Shown here one piece after another: positions 33,442-42,747 of a DNA stretch of 46,255 bases. Each line of letters starts with the position of its first letter. Position 1 is the stretch's first letter. Position numbers and translations under genes: made by a program. Source of the DNA: Stentor roeselii (taxonomy: Eukaryota; Ciliophora; Heterotrichea; Heterotrichida; Stentoridae); contig RSEH01000326.1 in NCBI GenBank assembly GCA_006503475.1, positions 1 to 46,255 on the forward strand. The letters are read 5' to 3'. The notes under the pieces are model-generated. The model did no database searches. It was not told the origin of the DNA and worked only from the letters and a program-made list of their open reading frames with translations.

Positions 33442-35457
33442 ATGAACAAAGTCTTCCTAGAAAACATAAACGGTCCTCTCGGGCATTCAATATTCGAAGA
33501 AATCCGAACAGACCACGAAAGTCCTGAAAGTCCTCTTCAAATCCTAGCAACATTAGACCCATCAGACGGTACCGAGCGTCCAGAGGGTGAATACGAGTTA
33601 CTCACAGTAATTTCCAAATAGTCCGAGCGTAAAAAAGACCATTTAAAAGCAATGCTTGACTGTGAAGTCGTGATTCTTGACCTTCACACAGGAGACCTCG
33701 AAGACTACGAGTACTTCTTCAAAAAGATCAAAGAAAGTCAAGTCACTAAAACAGTTATTCTCATTTCAAGTGTCTTCACTTGGGGCGACACTCCTCCAAA
33801 GACAGTCGAGTCTGAAGAAGGCTTCTCTGTGATTGAGGAAAGCAAACTTGAGACTCAACAGGACCCGACTGTTGAAAGAACTTTGAACAAAAGGAAAAAA
33901 AAAGTATTACCTTTTGAAGACTCTGACTTTGGATTGAGAAAAGCTTATCCGAAATTTGAAAGTTGGAAAATCATTGAAAATCTTGCATTGGCTTGCAATA
34001 AAAACGAAAATTTAAAAGTTTTTGTTTTGTGCGCGGGTGTCATGTATGGACTTGGAGAGAATACACTTGGACAGCATTTTATGAGTGGATGGCTTGGTGA
34101 AATTGAGGCTCTTCCTTTTATTGCTCCTGGGGATAATATTATTCCTACTGTTCATTTCACTGACTTGGCTCGTATGGTTGCGAAGGTTTTTAATGAAAGG
34201 CCGAATCAGAGTTTGTTTGTGGCGACTGACCAGTCCTCCGACTCTCAACTTAGTATTGTTCAGGCAATTTCAGGCGCCATGTCAGACGGTCAAGTCACTT
34301 CTGTCCCATATACTGAAGTAATGTTAGAGCCATGGTCCGAATGTTTATCTCTTCACCTTCAAATAAAGTCATCATCCTATTTCTCAAGTCTATCTTGGCA
34401 TAGCAAAGAAGGAATAGTCCACAATATCGACCTGCTTAATCAAGAATTCAACACTTTTCGGTCTTTAAGGTCAATAAAAGTCTTCATTTCAGGTCCTCCA
34501 GTATCAGGGAAAAGTTTTTATGGAAGAAAACTTGCCGAAAACTACAGCATTCCTCATATTCATGCAGGTGCTCTTATTCAAGAACTTCTTTCAACTAACT
34601 GCGAACTTGAAGAAAAAGTAAGGAAAAAGTTGGCTGATTTGAAACAACATATGATTGAAGAAGCTGAAAGTAAGAAGAAAAAAAATCAAGAACTGGACTA
34701 TAGCAAGTTTAATCCAAGGGTGCCTGAAGATATGATGGCTGAAATTGTGAGGTGGAAATTGAACTCGAATATTTGTAGAAATCGAGGATATGTACTTGAT
34801 GGCTGGCCGAGAAAATACGAAGACGCCAGAAGACTTTTCATGAAAGACGAAGACTCAATCGACTCAGACATCTACCCGGACTCCCTAATAACCTTAAAAG
34901 CAACAAACGAATACCTAATCGCTCGAGCAAAAGCCATGCCAGAGCAATTAATCCAAGGAACCCACTACAACGACGAAGGAATGAAACGAAGACTTCAAGC
35001 ATACCGAGAGTCAAACACAATCGACAAGCAGCCTTTATCCGATTTTTTTCTTTCCAAGAAAAGCGAGATGCTGGAACTTGAGGCAAATTCAGAAGAAGTC
35101 CAAAATTTAGACTCAATGCAAAAGTTCATAGAAAGAAACGGAAAGCCTTTCAAGTTTTCAGCTCCAGAAGAAGTAAAAGTTCAAGAAAACATCATCCACC
35201 TTGATTCAGTCAAGAACTTAAAAGAAGACGAGTCAAAAAAAGGAGAAACTGTGAACAACGTCGAGTATTTAATCATGATTGAACAACTTAAAGCAAAAGA
35301 AAATAATTTACTTGAACTTAGATCACAGCCCATCAGGAATTATTTGATGGAAAAAGTTGCTCCTGCTATTACTGAAGCTCTTTTTAAGATTTGTGAAACT
35401 AAACCTGAAGACTCGCTGTTGTTTCTTGCAAATTACTTGAAAGCTTTTAGTAAGTAA
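33442..35457 (+). CDS. AK7: Adenylate kinase 7 (AK7), one 15-nt intron
   Basis: Exons 33442-33606 and 33622-35457 give 666 residues. The N-terminal part is an SDR/NAD-binding-like domain (VILISSVFTWGD, GVMYGLGENTLG, NIIPTVHFTDLARMV). An adenylate kinase domain has the P-loop ISGPPVSGKSFYGRKLA near 345 and the LDGWPRKYEDARR segment. The C-terminal 55 residues form a DPY-30 dimerisation motif (RNYLMEKVAPAITEALFKIC). This three-part order is that of animal AK7, which supplies nucleotides to motile cilia. The intron joins LT-SERKK. The next gene begins 5 nt after the stop. Confidence 0.93.
33607..33621 (+). other. 15-nt intron in the AK7 gene
   Basis: GTAATTTCCAAATAG. Phase 0 after codon 55, ending in an in-frame TAG. 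Its removal joins the short N-terminal piece to the NAD-binding domain in one frame; the downstream ORF's first ATG alone would lose the start of that domain. Confidence 0.9.
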
Positions 35458-35462
35458 TAGAT

Positions 35463-37235
35463 ATGGATGATGTTTTAGGGAGAAATATTCAACAAATCTC
35501 ATCAGTTAACCAATTAAGACTTTTTAGAGAAGGTTTAAGAGATGACTTGAAAAAATTCAATGATTTGAAGAAAATGACTGAAAAATTACAGGAAAATCAG
35601 GTTTTCGCTCAGGTGATTCAAAGAACTGAAAAAGTCTATCAGAATGAACTGCAGGTTAAAAGAGCGAAAGAGTTTTTAGAACTTTTTCGTCTTCAGGAAA
35701 TAGAAGACTGTGAAGGGAATGACTTTGAATGTCTAGAAAAAGTTAAGGATATGGAAAAAAAGAACTTTTTAGTCGATTCAGTCAGGACCCAGTTCAGGTT
35801 AAAACTTGAAAATATCAAAAAAAGATTAAAAACAAAAGTCTCTGATTCCCTTTCTGCTCTTTTACTTGAACTCAAATGGCCTTTTATCTCGAAAGGACAG
35901 ATAATCGCTTTAAACGCCGATACTGAAGACAAGTTATTAAAATCCATTCGAGCTTTAAGTGAGTTATCTTCAGTTGAAGATTTATGCGAAATAATTCTAA
36001 ACCCTTTGAAAAACGCGATTATTTCAAACTTTCTGACAGATACCGAAACTAACTCAATTGAAAAACCTGAATGGATGCTGAACTTTACTAAAAGTCTTAT
36101 TTCTTTAAACATTGTACATCTTTTCAACAAGGCTTCGATTCCTCAACATCAAACAGACCGGGTTTTAGCTTTAATCATCCCAGAACTCAACAATGTCCTC
36201 TTTAGAAGACTTGAATCCGACATCAGAAGACTCGTCGAAAGTCCTCAAAAAACTGACACAGAATTAACTTTCGCATCAAAAATCATAAACCCTCTGAAAA
36301 AAATCATTGAAAATAAAAAAAAACAATCACTTGAATTCGATTCTCTTTTTCTTCATATAATTGACTCAATTTTAAATTTTGATAAGTTTTTAGATGAACT
36401 TCTGGCGAAAGACTTCTTGATTTCAAGGTTTTCTGATCAGAAGTTTATTGGGATGTGGGTGGGATATGAGAAAGTTTACATTACCTCAGAAATTGAGAAG
36501 ATTTTAAGTAAGGAAAGTTGGAAACTTGAGAAAATCACGGGTCAGAAGTACAAAAATCTTGAAGAAATTTATCTTTTACACAGATCTTTAAATATAAAAT
36601 ACTCGATCATCCGAAATGAAATGATTCGTGAAAAACTAGTAAATACCCTAAATGAATTAATTTCAAGTATCTACGTCCAAGATGCAGAGCAGATAATTTC
36701 TTTAATTTCAGGAAATTTTTACTATTATGAGTCAAATCCTTGCTTTTGGAAAGAACTTGCCTTGCAAACAGCTGCTGTTCATCAAACTTTAGTTTTATTT
36801 CAGAGGTTTTTACTGAAAATCAACAGTAATCTATTCGCGGAAACTCACTTCAAAATTAACCAGTTTAAAGAAATCGCTTCTAGTAAGATGTTGGAACTTT
36901 TTTCTGTTAGTGTCGATGAACTGGTCTTTGATTATTTGGCAAATGTCAGCTCTAAACATTTAAATATCAATCAAAAGATGCTTAGCAATCTTTCTAAGGA
37001 CTTAAAAGATGTTGCGTCGAAAGAACTTGCGAAGAATGTTTTTGGGTTTTGTTTACAGAAAGGATTTAATAAGTGGATGGAAAAAATCAAACAGATTAAT
37101 TTGAAAAGGAAAAAGAAAGAAGAGGTTGAAGAGATTAAGGAAAGTCTTTTGAGGAATTTTTCGAAATTGTTTGAGGTTTTAAATGATTGTGGAGAGTTTA
37201 GTGAGGGATTTGTGAAGATTGTTAATGAGATTTAA
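35463..37235 (+). CDS. RINT1/Tip20-like vesicle-tethering subunit
   Basis: 590 residues, all helical. An N-terminal coiled coil (about 10-120) is followed by a region with the RINT1/Tip20p pattern: FDSLFLHIIDSILNFDKFL, then DQKFIGMWVGYEKVYITSE and YKNLEEIYLLHRSLNIKYS. RINT1/Tip20 is part of the NRZ/Dsl1 complex that tethers Golgi-derived vesicles at the ER. It is shorter than human RINT1 (about 790). Its start is 5 nt past the AK7 stop, so its promoter must lie inside the AK7 gene. Another multisubunit tethering factor is the main alternative. Confidence 0.62.
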   Translation: MDDVLGRNIQQISSVNQLRLFREGLRDDLKKFNDLKKMTEKLQENQVFAQVIQRTEKVYQNELQVKRAKEFLELFRLQEIEDCEGNDFECLEKVKDMEKKNFLVDSVRTQFRLKLENIKKRLKTKVSDSLSALLLELKWPFISKGQIIALNADTEDKLLKSIRALSELSSVEDLCEIILNPLKNAIISNFLTDTETNSIEKPEWMLNFTKSLISLNIVHLFNKASIPQHQTDRVLALIIPELNNVLFRRLESDIRRLVESPQKTDTELTFASKIINPLKKIIENKKKQSLEFDSLFLHIIDSILNFDKFLDELLAKDFLISRFSDQKFIGMWVGYEKVYITSEIEKILSKESWKLEKITGQKYKNLEEIYLLHRSLNIKYSIIRNEMIREKLVNTLNELISSIYVQDAEQIISLISGNFYYYESNPCFWKELALQTAAVHQTLVLFQRFLLKINSNLFAETHFKINQFKEIASSKMLELFSVSVDELVFDYLANVSSKHLNINQKMLSNLSKDLKDVASKELAKNVFGFCLQKGFNKWMEKIKQINLKRKKKEEVEEIKESLLRNFSKLFEVLNDCGEFSEGFVKIVNEI

Positions 37236-37574
37236 GATTAGAGGTTAGAGGATTTCAATAGATGTTTTGGGGTAGGATTCTTTATATATAATAAAATATA
37301 CCAATGATAATATCATAACTATTCCCCAACAATAAAATCCTAATAACTTAATAAACCCAGTCTTCAAAAATAAACAAAACAAAAACCTTCCACCTCTCTC
37401 CCCAAATAAAATCAAAAAAAAAATCCAAAAATCAACCAACACCCATTCCAACTCTTCTAAAACCCCTTCTCAACTCCGTATCTTCCCCAATCCATTCCAA
37501 AAAAGAGCCATTCAATCCCTTCAAACTTCAACTAAACCGTAAAATTCCCAAGCCACTGAATAGCCATTAATAAA
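37236..37574. other. Intergenic region
   Basis: 339 bp. The first part is G-rich on the sense strand, the rest is C/A-rich with poly-A tracts. No ORF or RNA gene is seen. Confidence 0.5.
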
Positions 37575-38066
37575 ATGCAAGACTCAAGAAACAACATCAT
37601 GTTCCGCAAGCAAAGAGCTTACAACGGGCGAAACAACACTTCAGCCGAGTCAGAATACGACCAAGAGCAAGCTCGAATCAACGGCTTAAGACAAAAGCGC
37701 GAACAAATCGAAGAGCACCGTCGGGTAGTCCTTCACGGAAGCACTGAAGAAAGGTCTCAGCTCAAGTCTCGAGTGGGTCAAGACGCTCAACTTCAACTTT
37801 ACATAAAAGAGCAGAAGGTCCAGGAAGAGCGAGAAAAGCACCAAAGAGAATGTGAAGCTATGGAAAACCATCGCAGAGCTTTGGTGGAAATGGAAAGACA
37901 AAGAGAAATGGAAAAAAGGGAAAAGTTGAGACAAGCTCAAGAGTCTAACAGAATTTCTGCTATTTCCAAAAGAAGTCAACATTTGGAAAATAAGGTCTAT
38001 GAAGACTCAAGGGATAAAGATGTCATTAGGGAGAATATTTATAAGTATCAACCTAATGTCCTATAG
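37575..38066 (+). CDS. Charged helical protein, unknown function
   Basis: 163 residues. A central Glu/Arg/Gln-rich single helix or coiled coil (about 28-135) is followed by SKRSQHLENKVYEDSRDKDVI and a tail KYQPNVL. It resembles the many small coiled-coil proteins of ciliary axonemes in composition, but I cannot name a family. It is convergent with the Rrp5-like gene, 51 nt between stops. Confidence 0.68.
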   Translation: MQDSRNNIMFRKQRAYNGRNNTSAESEYDQEQARINGLRQKREQIEEHRRVVLHGSTEERSQLKSRVGQDAQLQLYIKEQKVQEEREKHQRECEAMENHRRALVEMERQREMEKREKLRQAQESNRISAISKRSQHLENKVYEDSRDKDVIRENIYKYQPNVL

Positions 38067-38117
38067 ATAGGATTAATAATTATTAGATCTTTTATGAATT
38101 GGTTGAGGAATAGCAGG

Positions 38118-38966
38118 TTATTCTAGAGTTATGTTAAAACGATTTGATATTTCATTTGCCTTCTCTGGGTGACCGTGTTTCAGCTCGAACTCGTGATAAC
38201 TTTTTGAAATTTGTCGAAAGCTGCTTGGACTTAACTTTTTGTAGAGGACTCTCTCGTATAAATCACGAACCATTTCGAAATTTCCAGCTTTTTCTTCTCT
38301 TTGAATGAAAAATATCCAGAAATCTGATCTTTTTGGTTTTTCATTTATCAGGTTTTCCATGATTGTCTTTCCTTTTTCGTATTCTCCGTTTTCGTAATAA
38401 AGACCTGCTGTGATTTTTTTTAAGTCTAAAGAGTCTTTAAGGGATTGAAGAGCTTTTTTGTAACATTCGTCGAATTTTTCCTCGTCTTTGAGGGATTGTA
38501 AGTAAAATTTCAGCAAGTCTTCCCAGGATTTTAGGTTTTTTGAGTCTTTTCTGCATCGGTATCGGAGGATTTCTTCGCAGTCTTCGAGTTTGCCTTTTTG
38601 GAGGAATTTTAAGGCTTTGTGTCGAAGGACTGGACTGTTTTCATTTACTGTTAAGGCTTTGGCAGTTGCCTGTTCAAAGCTATTTTCATCTCCAAAGTGA
38701 CTTTCCAAGTTCATCCAAGCCAGATAAACATTCAATTTTTCTCTCAGTTCAACTTGTGATACTTGCTTGCATGCTTGTTCGAACACACTTCTCGCTCTTT
38801 CAACTCCGAACTGGTCAAGTGCAAAAGCAGCGTATTTGATCCAGAGATAAGAAGAATTAGGAGAAGTGAGTAATGCTTTTTGATAGCTTTTCTCTGAATG
38901 CGGAGGTAAAGATTGCTGGGTTTCTTTTTTCCTGATCTTTTTCTCCGCTTTCAGTACTTTATTCAT
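38118..38966 (-). CDS. Stand-alone Rrp5/PDCD11 C-terminal HAT-repeat protein
   Basis: 282 residues. After a short basic start it follows the C-terminal HAT/TPR domain of Rrp5 almost throughout: LTSPNSSYLWIKYAAFALDQ, ELREKLNVYLAWMNLESHFG, PVLRHKALKFLQKG, KRSDFWIFFIQREEKAGNFE and VRDLYERVLYKKLSP. Rrp5 is needed for cleavage of pre-rRNA at A0-A3, and its C-terminal part is needed for the small subunit. Normally the domain is joined to about 12 S1 repeats. None are visible here, and the first ATG begins a complete, non-truncated HAT array. A separate gene for the S1 part is inferred. Confidence 0.85.
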   Translation of the reverse strand: MNKVLKAEKKIRKKETQQSLPPHSEKSYQKALLTSPNSSYLWIKYAAFALDQFGVERARSVFEQACKQVSQVELREKLNVYLAWMNLESHFGDENSFEQATAKALTVNENSPVLRHKALKFLQKGKLEDCEEILRYRCRKDSKNLKSWEDLLKFYLQSLKDEEKFDECYKKALQSLKDSLDLKKITAGLYYENGEYEKGKTIMENLINEKPKRSDFWIFFIQREEKAGNFEMVRDLYERVLYKKLSPSSFRQISKSYHEFELKHGHPEKANEISNRFNITLE

Positions 38967-39015
38967 TTATATTCTTGTCCAATACAGATCCAATCTAAAC
39001 AAAGCTAAAGTAATA

Positions 39016-41190
39016 ATGTCTAAAAAATCCAGCTACATCCCCTACCTTCGAACATCTCAGCCAGTTCCCAAAGAACAAGCAGAAGAAATCTGGAGATCTC
39101 TCGAGAAGTGCATAACACAAATCTTCGACTTTCAAGCCTTCAAGCTGAGCTTCGAAGAGCTGTACCGTAAAGCCTACGATTTAGTAATCCACAAATACGG
39201 TGAGCTTCTTTACAACGGAGTTCACAATTCCTTCAATTCCCAAAGCAACCATATCCTATCCCAGTTATTATCCGAAAATCCTCAGTCCTTATTCGAGAAC
39301 TTTTACCGAAGTTGGACTGATTTCAAATCCGCGATAAACATGATCAAGGACATTTTGATGTACATGGACAAGAACTACGTTCAAAACAAGTCATTAGTTC
39401 CAGTTTTCGACTTGGGAGTCTCTTCATTCAAGTCACAAGTCGTTTTAAATCCATGCATTTCTGAGAAGTTGAAAGACTGGATCATGGAAAACATCCAAAA
39501 AGACAGGAATAGTCAAATGATGACTATTGACAAGATTTTATTAAAAAACGTTATTGGGACCTTGGCAGAGATAAGTAAAGACAAGTCGGTTTATATCTCG
39601 TTGTTTGAAAATCCGTTTATTGAACAGTCTCGTTCTTTTTTCGCTCGAGAGGCTTTAGAGCTGGTTATGACTGACAGTTGCACTGAGTTTCTGAAAAAGG
39701 TAGAAAAAAGACTGAAGGAGGAGAAAGAAAGAGTTGAAGCTTTGATGGACCCTCGGACGGAAGGTTTGATATTAAAAGTCGTTGACGACTCTTTTATCAA
39801 AACTCACTCGAGGACTTTAGCTCATATGGAGAACAGCGGGTGCATTAGACTTATGGACAACATGCAGATCATAGACCTCAATCGAATGTTTCTTCTTTTT
39901 TCAAGAGTTCCTGATAGTTTAAAAGAAATCTCCTCTTGTTTGTCCATCAGTGTCGAACGAGAACTCACAAAAGTCATCAACTCAGATCATCCTAACCATA
40001 AACAGTTCATCACTGAACTTTTGAAAGTAAGAGAAAAATACGAAACTATTGTAAACAAGTCTTTTGAAAAAGACGCTCATTTACAGACTGTCATGAAACT
40101 CAGCTTTGAAAACTGCATCAATAAAAATAAAAAAACTGTCATCGCACTTACCAGATATGCTGACGTCTTACAAAAGAAAGAACTGAAAAGTTTAAATGAT
40201 AATGAAACCGACGCTATTTTCAATTCAATTATTCTTCTTTTTCGATATTTGAATGATAAGGATATTTTTGAAAGTCTTTATAAAGAAGCTCTTGCTGTTA
40301 GACTCTTGGCAGGGTCTTCACTTTCAGATGAGTCTGAAAAGTTGATGGTTAAAAAATTGAAAGTCGAGTGCGGGTCGCAGTACACGTCGAAGATGGAAGG
40401 AATGATAAATGATATGAAAGTAGCGAAGGATGTGATAAAGGACTGCACGATTTCTAATGATTTTATTGAGTTTAAAGTCCTTACTTCTTCTTACTGGCCA
40501 CAGAGTCAAATCAAAAATATTGTCCTTCCCGTTGAGATCTCAGGAAAAATGGAAAGGTTTAAAAGACTTTATCTTTCAAAGTACTCTGGCAGGAATTTGA
40601 CGTGGGGGACAAATTTAGGAACTGCTGAAATTCGTGCTTTTTTAGGAAGGAATAGAACGAAACATGAACTTATCGTCAGCACTTATCAAATGGCAGTCCT
40701 TCTGCTGTTTAATGAAAGAAATTCCTTTAATTTCGAGTCGATTTCTCAGACTTTATGTGTGGATGACGTGAATTTCGATAAACATGTTTTAGGACTCGTA
40801 AAATCTGGAGTGCTCATCATTGACAACAACGAGAAAAAACTAGAAGAAGCGACTGTTGTTTCTTTAAATGAAGAATTTAAGAACAGGATGTTCAGAATCA
40901 AAGTCCCAGTCATAAAAACTAAGGAAAAAGTTGATACTGTCAACGATGAAGACGTTCCAGAAATCGTAGAAAGTGACCGAAAACACATGATTGAAGCTGC
41001 AATCGTGAAAATAATGAAATCTCGAAGGCAAATGCCACATTCTCTACTCATCGCTGAAGTCACTAAAATGGTCTCCTGGAAATTCATCGCTGGTAACAAA
41101 ATGATAAAAGGAAGAATCGAAAACCTCATCGAGCGAGAATTCATTCAAAGAGACCAGCGAGACAATAATCTTTATCTTTATGTTGTTTAG
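39016..41190 (+). CDS. Cullin (CUL3-like) ubiquitin-ligase scaffold
   Basis: 724 residues. The N-terminal region LSFEELYRKAYDLVIHKYGE closely follows CUL3. The cullin repeats continue to the homology domain, with LPVEISGKMERFKRLYLSKY, GRNLTWGTNLGTAEI and STYQMAVLLLFNE. The neddylation site region is DRKHMIEAAIVKIMKSRRQM, with the Lys in IMK kept. The C-terminus is LYLYVV rather than the usual Y-x-YLA. CUL3 ligases use BTB adaptors; none is in the window. The divergent Rrp5-like gene starts 49 nt away and the Atg4 gene starts 19 nt after the stop. Confidence 0.92.
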   Translation: MSKKSSYIPYLRTSQPVPKEQAEEIWRSLEKCITQIFDFQAFKLSFEELYRKAYDLVIHKYGELLYNGVHNSFNSQSNHILSQLLSENPQSLFENFYRSWTDFKSAINMIKDILMYMDKNYVQNKSLVPVFDLGVSSFKSQVVLNPCISEKLKDWIMENIQKDRNSQMMTIDKILLKNVIGTLAEISKDKSVYISLFENPFIEQSRSFFAREALELVMTDSCTEFLKKVEKRLKEEKERVEALMDPRTEGLILKVVDDSFIKTHSRTLAHMENSGCIRLMDNMQIIDLNRMFLLFSRVPDSLKEISSCLSISVERELTKVINSDHPNHKQFITELLKVREKYETIVNKSFEKDAHLQTVMKLSFENCINKNKKTVIALTRYADVLQKKELKSLNDNETDAIFNSIILLFRYLNDKDIFESLYKEALAVRLLAGSSLSDESEKLMVKKLKVECGSQYTSKMEGMINDMKVAKDVIKDCTISNDFIEFKVLTSSYWPQSQIKNIVLPVEISGKMERFKRLYLSKYSGRNLTWGTNLGTAEIRAFLGRNRTKHELIVSTYQMAVLLLFNERNSFNFESISQTLCVDDVNFDKHVLGLVKSGVLIIDNNEKKLEEATVVSLNEEFKNRMFRIKVPVIKTKEKVDTVNDEDVPEIVESDRKHMIEAAIVKIMKSRRQMPHSLLIAEVTKMVSWKFIAGNKMIKGRIENLIEREFIQRDQRDNNLYLYVV

Positions 41191-41209
41191 TTAAAACTCT
41201 TATAACCCA

Positions 41210-42439
41210 ATGGAAGACCTAAAAAACAGGTCAAAGTCTCAAGTTTTAGTCACTTTTAACGAAGCACCTTTTATAACTGATGCCGACTCTGATTACTACG
41301 ACGTCGAAATCACTGACTCGAACTCTTGGTTGAAAAAAGTGATGAACTCGATGAGACATAAGTGGAACTCTTTCACACCCGCTGCATTGTTTTCAAGAGA
41401 TTCAACTACTGACGTGTTTCTTTTAGGAGAAAAGTTTGAAAATTCAGAAAGTACTCGTTTTAAGTCTTTTAATGACTTCTCTAAACGTCTTAACTCGATT
41501 CCTTGGATTACTTATAGAAGTAACTTTCGACCTTTCCTTCTTAACTCAGGGCGAAAAATGACTTCTGATACCGGCTGGGGCTGTACTATTAGAGTTGGAC
41601 AGATGATGCTTTTGTTGACCTTGAAAAAGCACTTTGAGGTAGATTCTGACTTTTTCACTGCACAAGAAAAAAAAGTGCAAATTTTGAAATTAGTTGAAGA
41701 AAATCTGTTATCTGCACCTTTTTCTATTCACAGCATTATCTCTTTTGGAGGTATCAGAAAAGGCCCAGGAGATCAGTTTTCGCCTAATGATATCTGCAGT
41801 GCTTTGATAAGACTACAAGAAAAATTTCCTATTCCTGGAATAGTCTTTGTTCTATGCTTAGACTACCAGATAAACCAACTTGAAATCTATTCAAAAGCCT
41901 GTCAAGTCCCTGAGTCTCTTGTAAAAAGTTGTCGAAATTCTCTTCCTTTATACGGTTCTCCTGGAACTAACGAGCTTCACTGGAAAAAAAGCATCTTTCT
42001 AATGGTTCCTCTCATGCTTGGCTTGAAGAATATCGAGGAAAAGTTTGTAGAAACTTTAAAGTTTTTTGTTAGTTTGAGGTTCACTACTGGAGTCATTGTT
42101 GATAAATCAGGATCTGCTCTGTTTATGGTCGGGTTCTCTGGAAACCTTGCAATCACTCTTGACCCTCATGTCGTTAAAAGGGCGAATAGGAACTTGGATG
42201 AACTTAAGAAAAGAGAAGGAGAAACTAGAAGTGAATATGTTGCACTTGTTAATCTTAAGGAACTTGGACCTTCTGTTGCTGTTGGGTTTTATTTAAGGGA
42301 TGAAATTGATTTTGCGGAGTTTGTTGAAGTACTTGCTGGAAATAATGAAGTTGTTCAGGGACTTGTGGTTTTAGCTGCTGGGGATGAGAATGAACAGGTG
42401 TTTGGGGAAAGTGATGAGGAGGATTTTATGGTGTTGTAA
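41210..42439 (+). CDS. ATG4: Atg4 autophagy cysteine protease
   Basis: 409 residues. The catalytic Cys motif is TSDTGWGCTIRVGQMMLLL. Later regions are FSIHSIISFGGIRKGPGDQF and SPNDICSALIRLQ. The catalytic Asp and His sit in LDPHVV. The C-terminus DEEDFMVL fits an LC3-interacting motif (acidic residues then F-x-x-L), as at the end of animal ATG4B. Atg4 cleaves Atg8 to expose its C-terminal glycine and later removes lipidated Atg8. The usual WFxPS segment is altered (QFSPN). Confidence 0.9.
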   Translation: MEDLKNRSKSQVLVTFNEAPFITDADSDYYDVEITDSNSWLKKVMNSMRHKWNSFTPAALFSRDSTTDVFLLGEKFENSESTRFKSFNDFSKRLNSIPWITYRSNFRPFLLNSGRKMTSDTGWGCTIRVGQMMLLLTLKKHFEVDSDFFTAQEKKVQILKLVEENLLSAPFSIHSIISFGGIRKGPGDQFSPNDICSALIRLQEKFPIPGIVFVLCLDYQINQLEIYSKACQVPESLVKSCRNSLPLYGSPGTNELHWKKSIFLMVPLMLGLKNIEEKFVETLKFFVSLRFTTGVIVDKSGSALFMVGFSGNLAITLDPHVVKRANRNLDELKKREGETRSEYVALVNLKELGPSVAVGFYLRDEIDFAEFVEVLAGNNEVVQGLVVLAAGDENEQVFGESDEEDFMVL

Positions 42440-42747
42440 TTATTTAAGATTTAAGAGATTTAGAATTGTTAGAATTTGGATGTGGAGATTTTAGGTTAGA
42501 TGATTGTTGAAATGATTAGGGAAATTTGATGGAGAATAGGGGTTCATAATTAACTGTGATTAAAAGAATTTTAAATTTTAAAGATAAAAGGGCTCTTCAT
42601 ATACAGAAATATTAGATAATGTTTAAAGATTGAATCAGTGTTTACTTGATCAGAAAGACTCATGATTCTTTCTAATAAATACAACTTTATTAACTGGTTT
42701 ATCGTGGTATAAAATCAGAATTAAATTCCTTAGTTAATTTTAATTAA
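42440..42747. other. Convergent intergenic region
   Basis: 308 bp. A G-rich sense 3' flank of Atg4 (42440-42535), then AT-rich DNA. No ORF or RNA gene is recognised. Confidence 0.5.
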
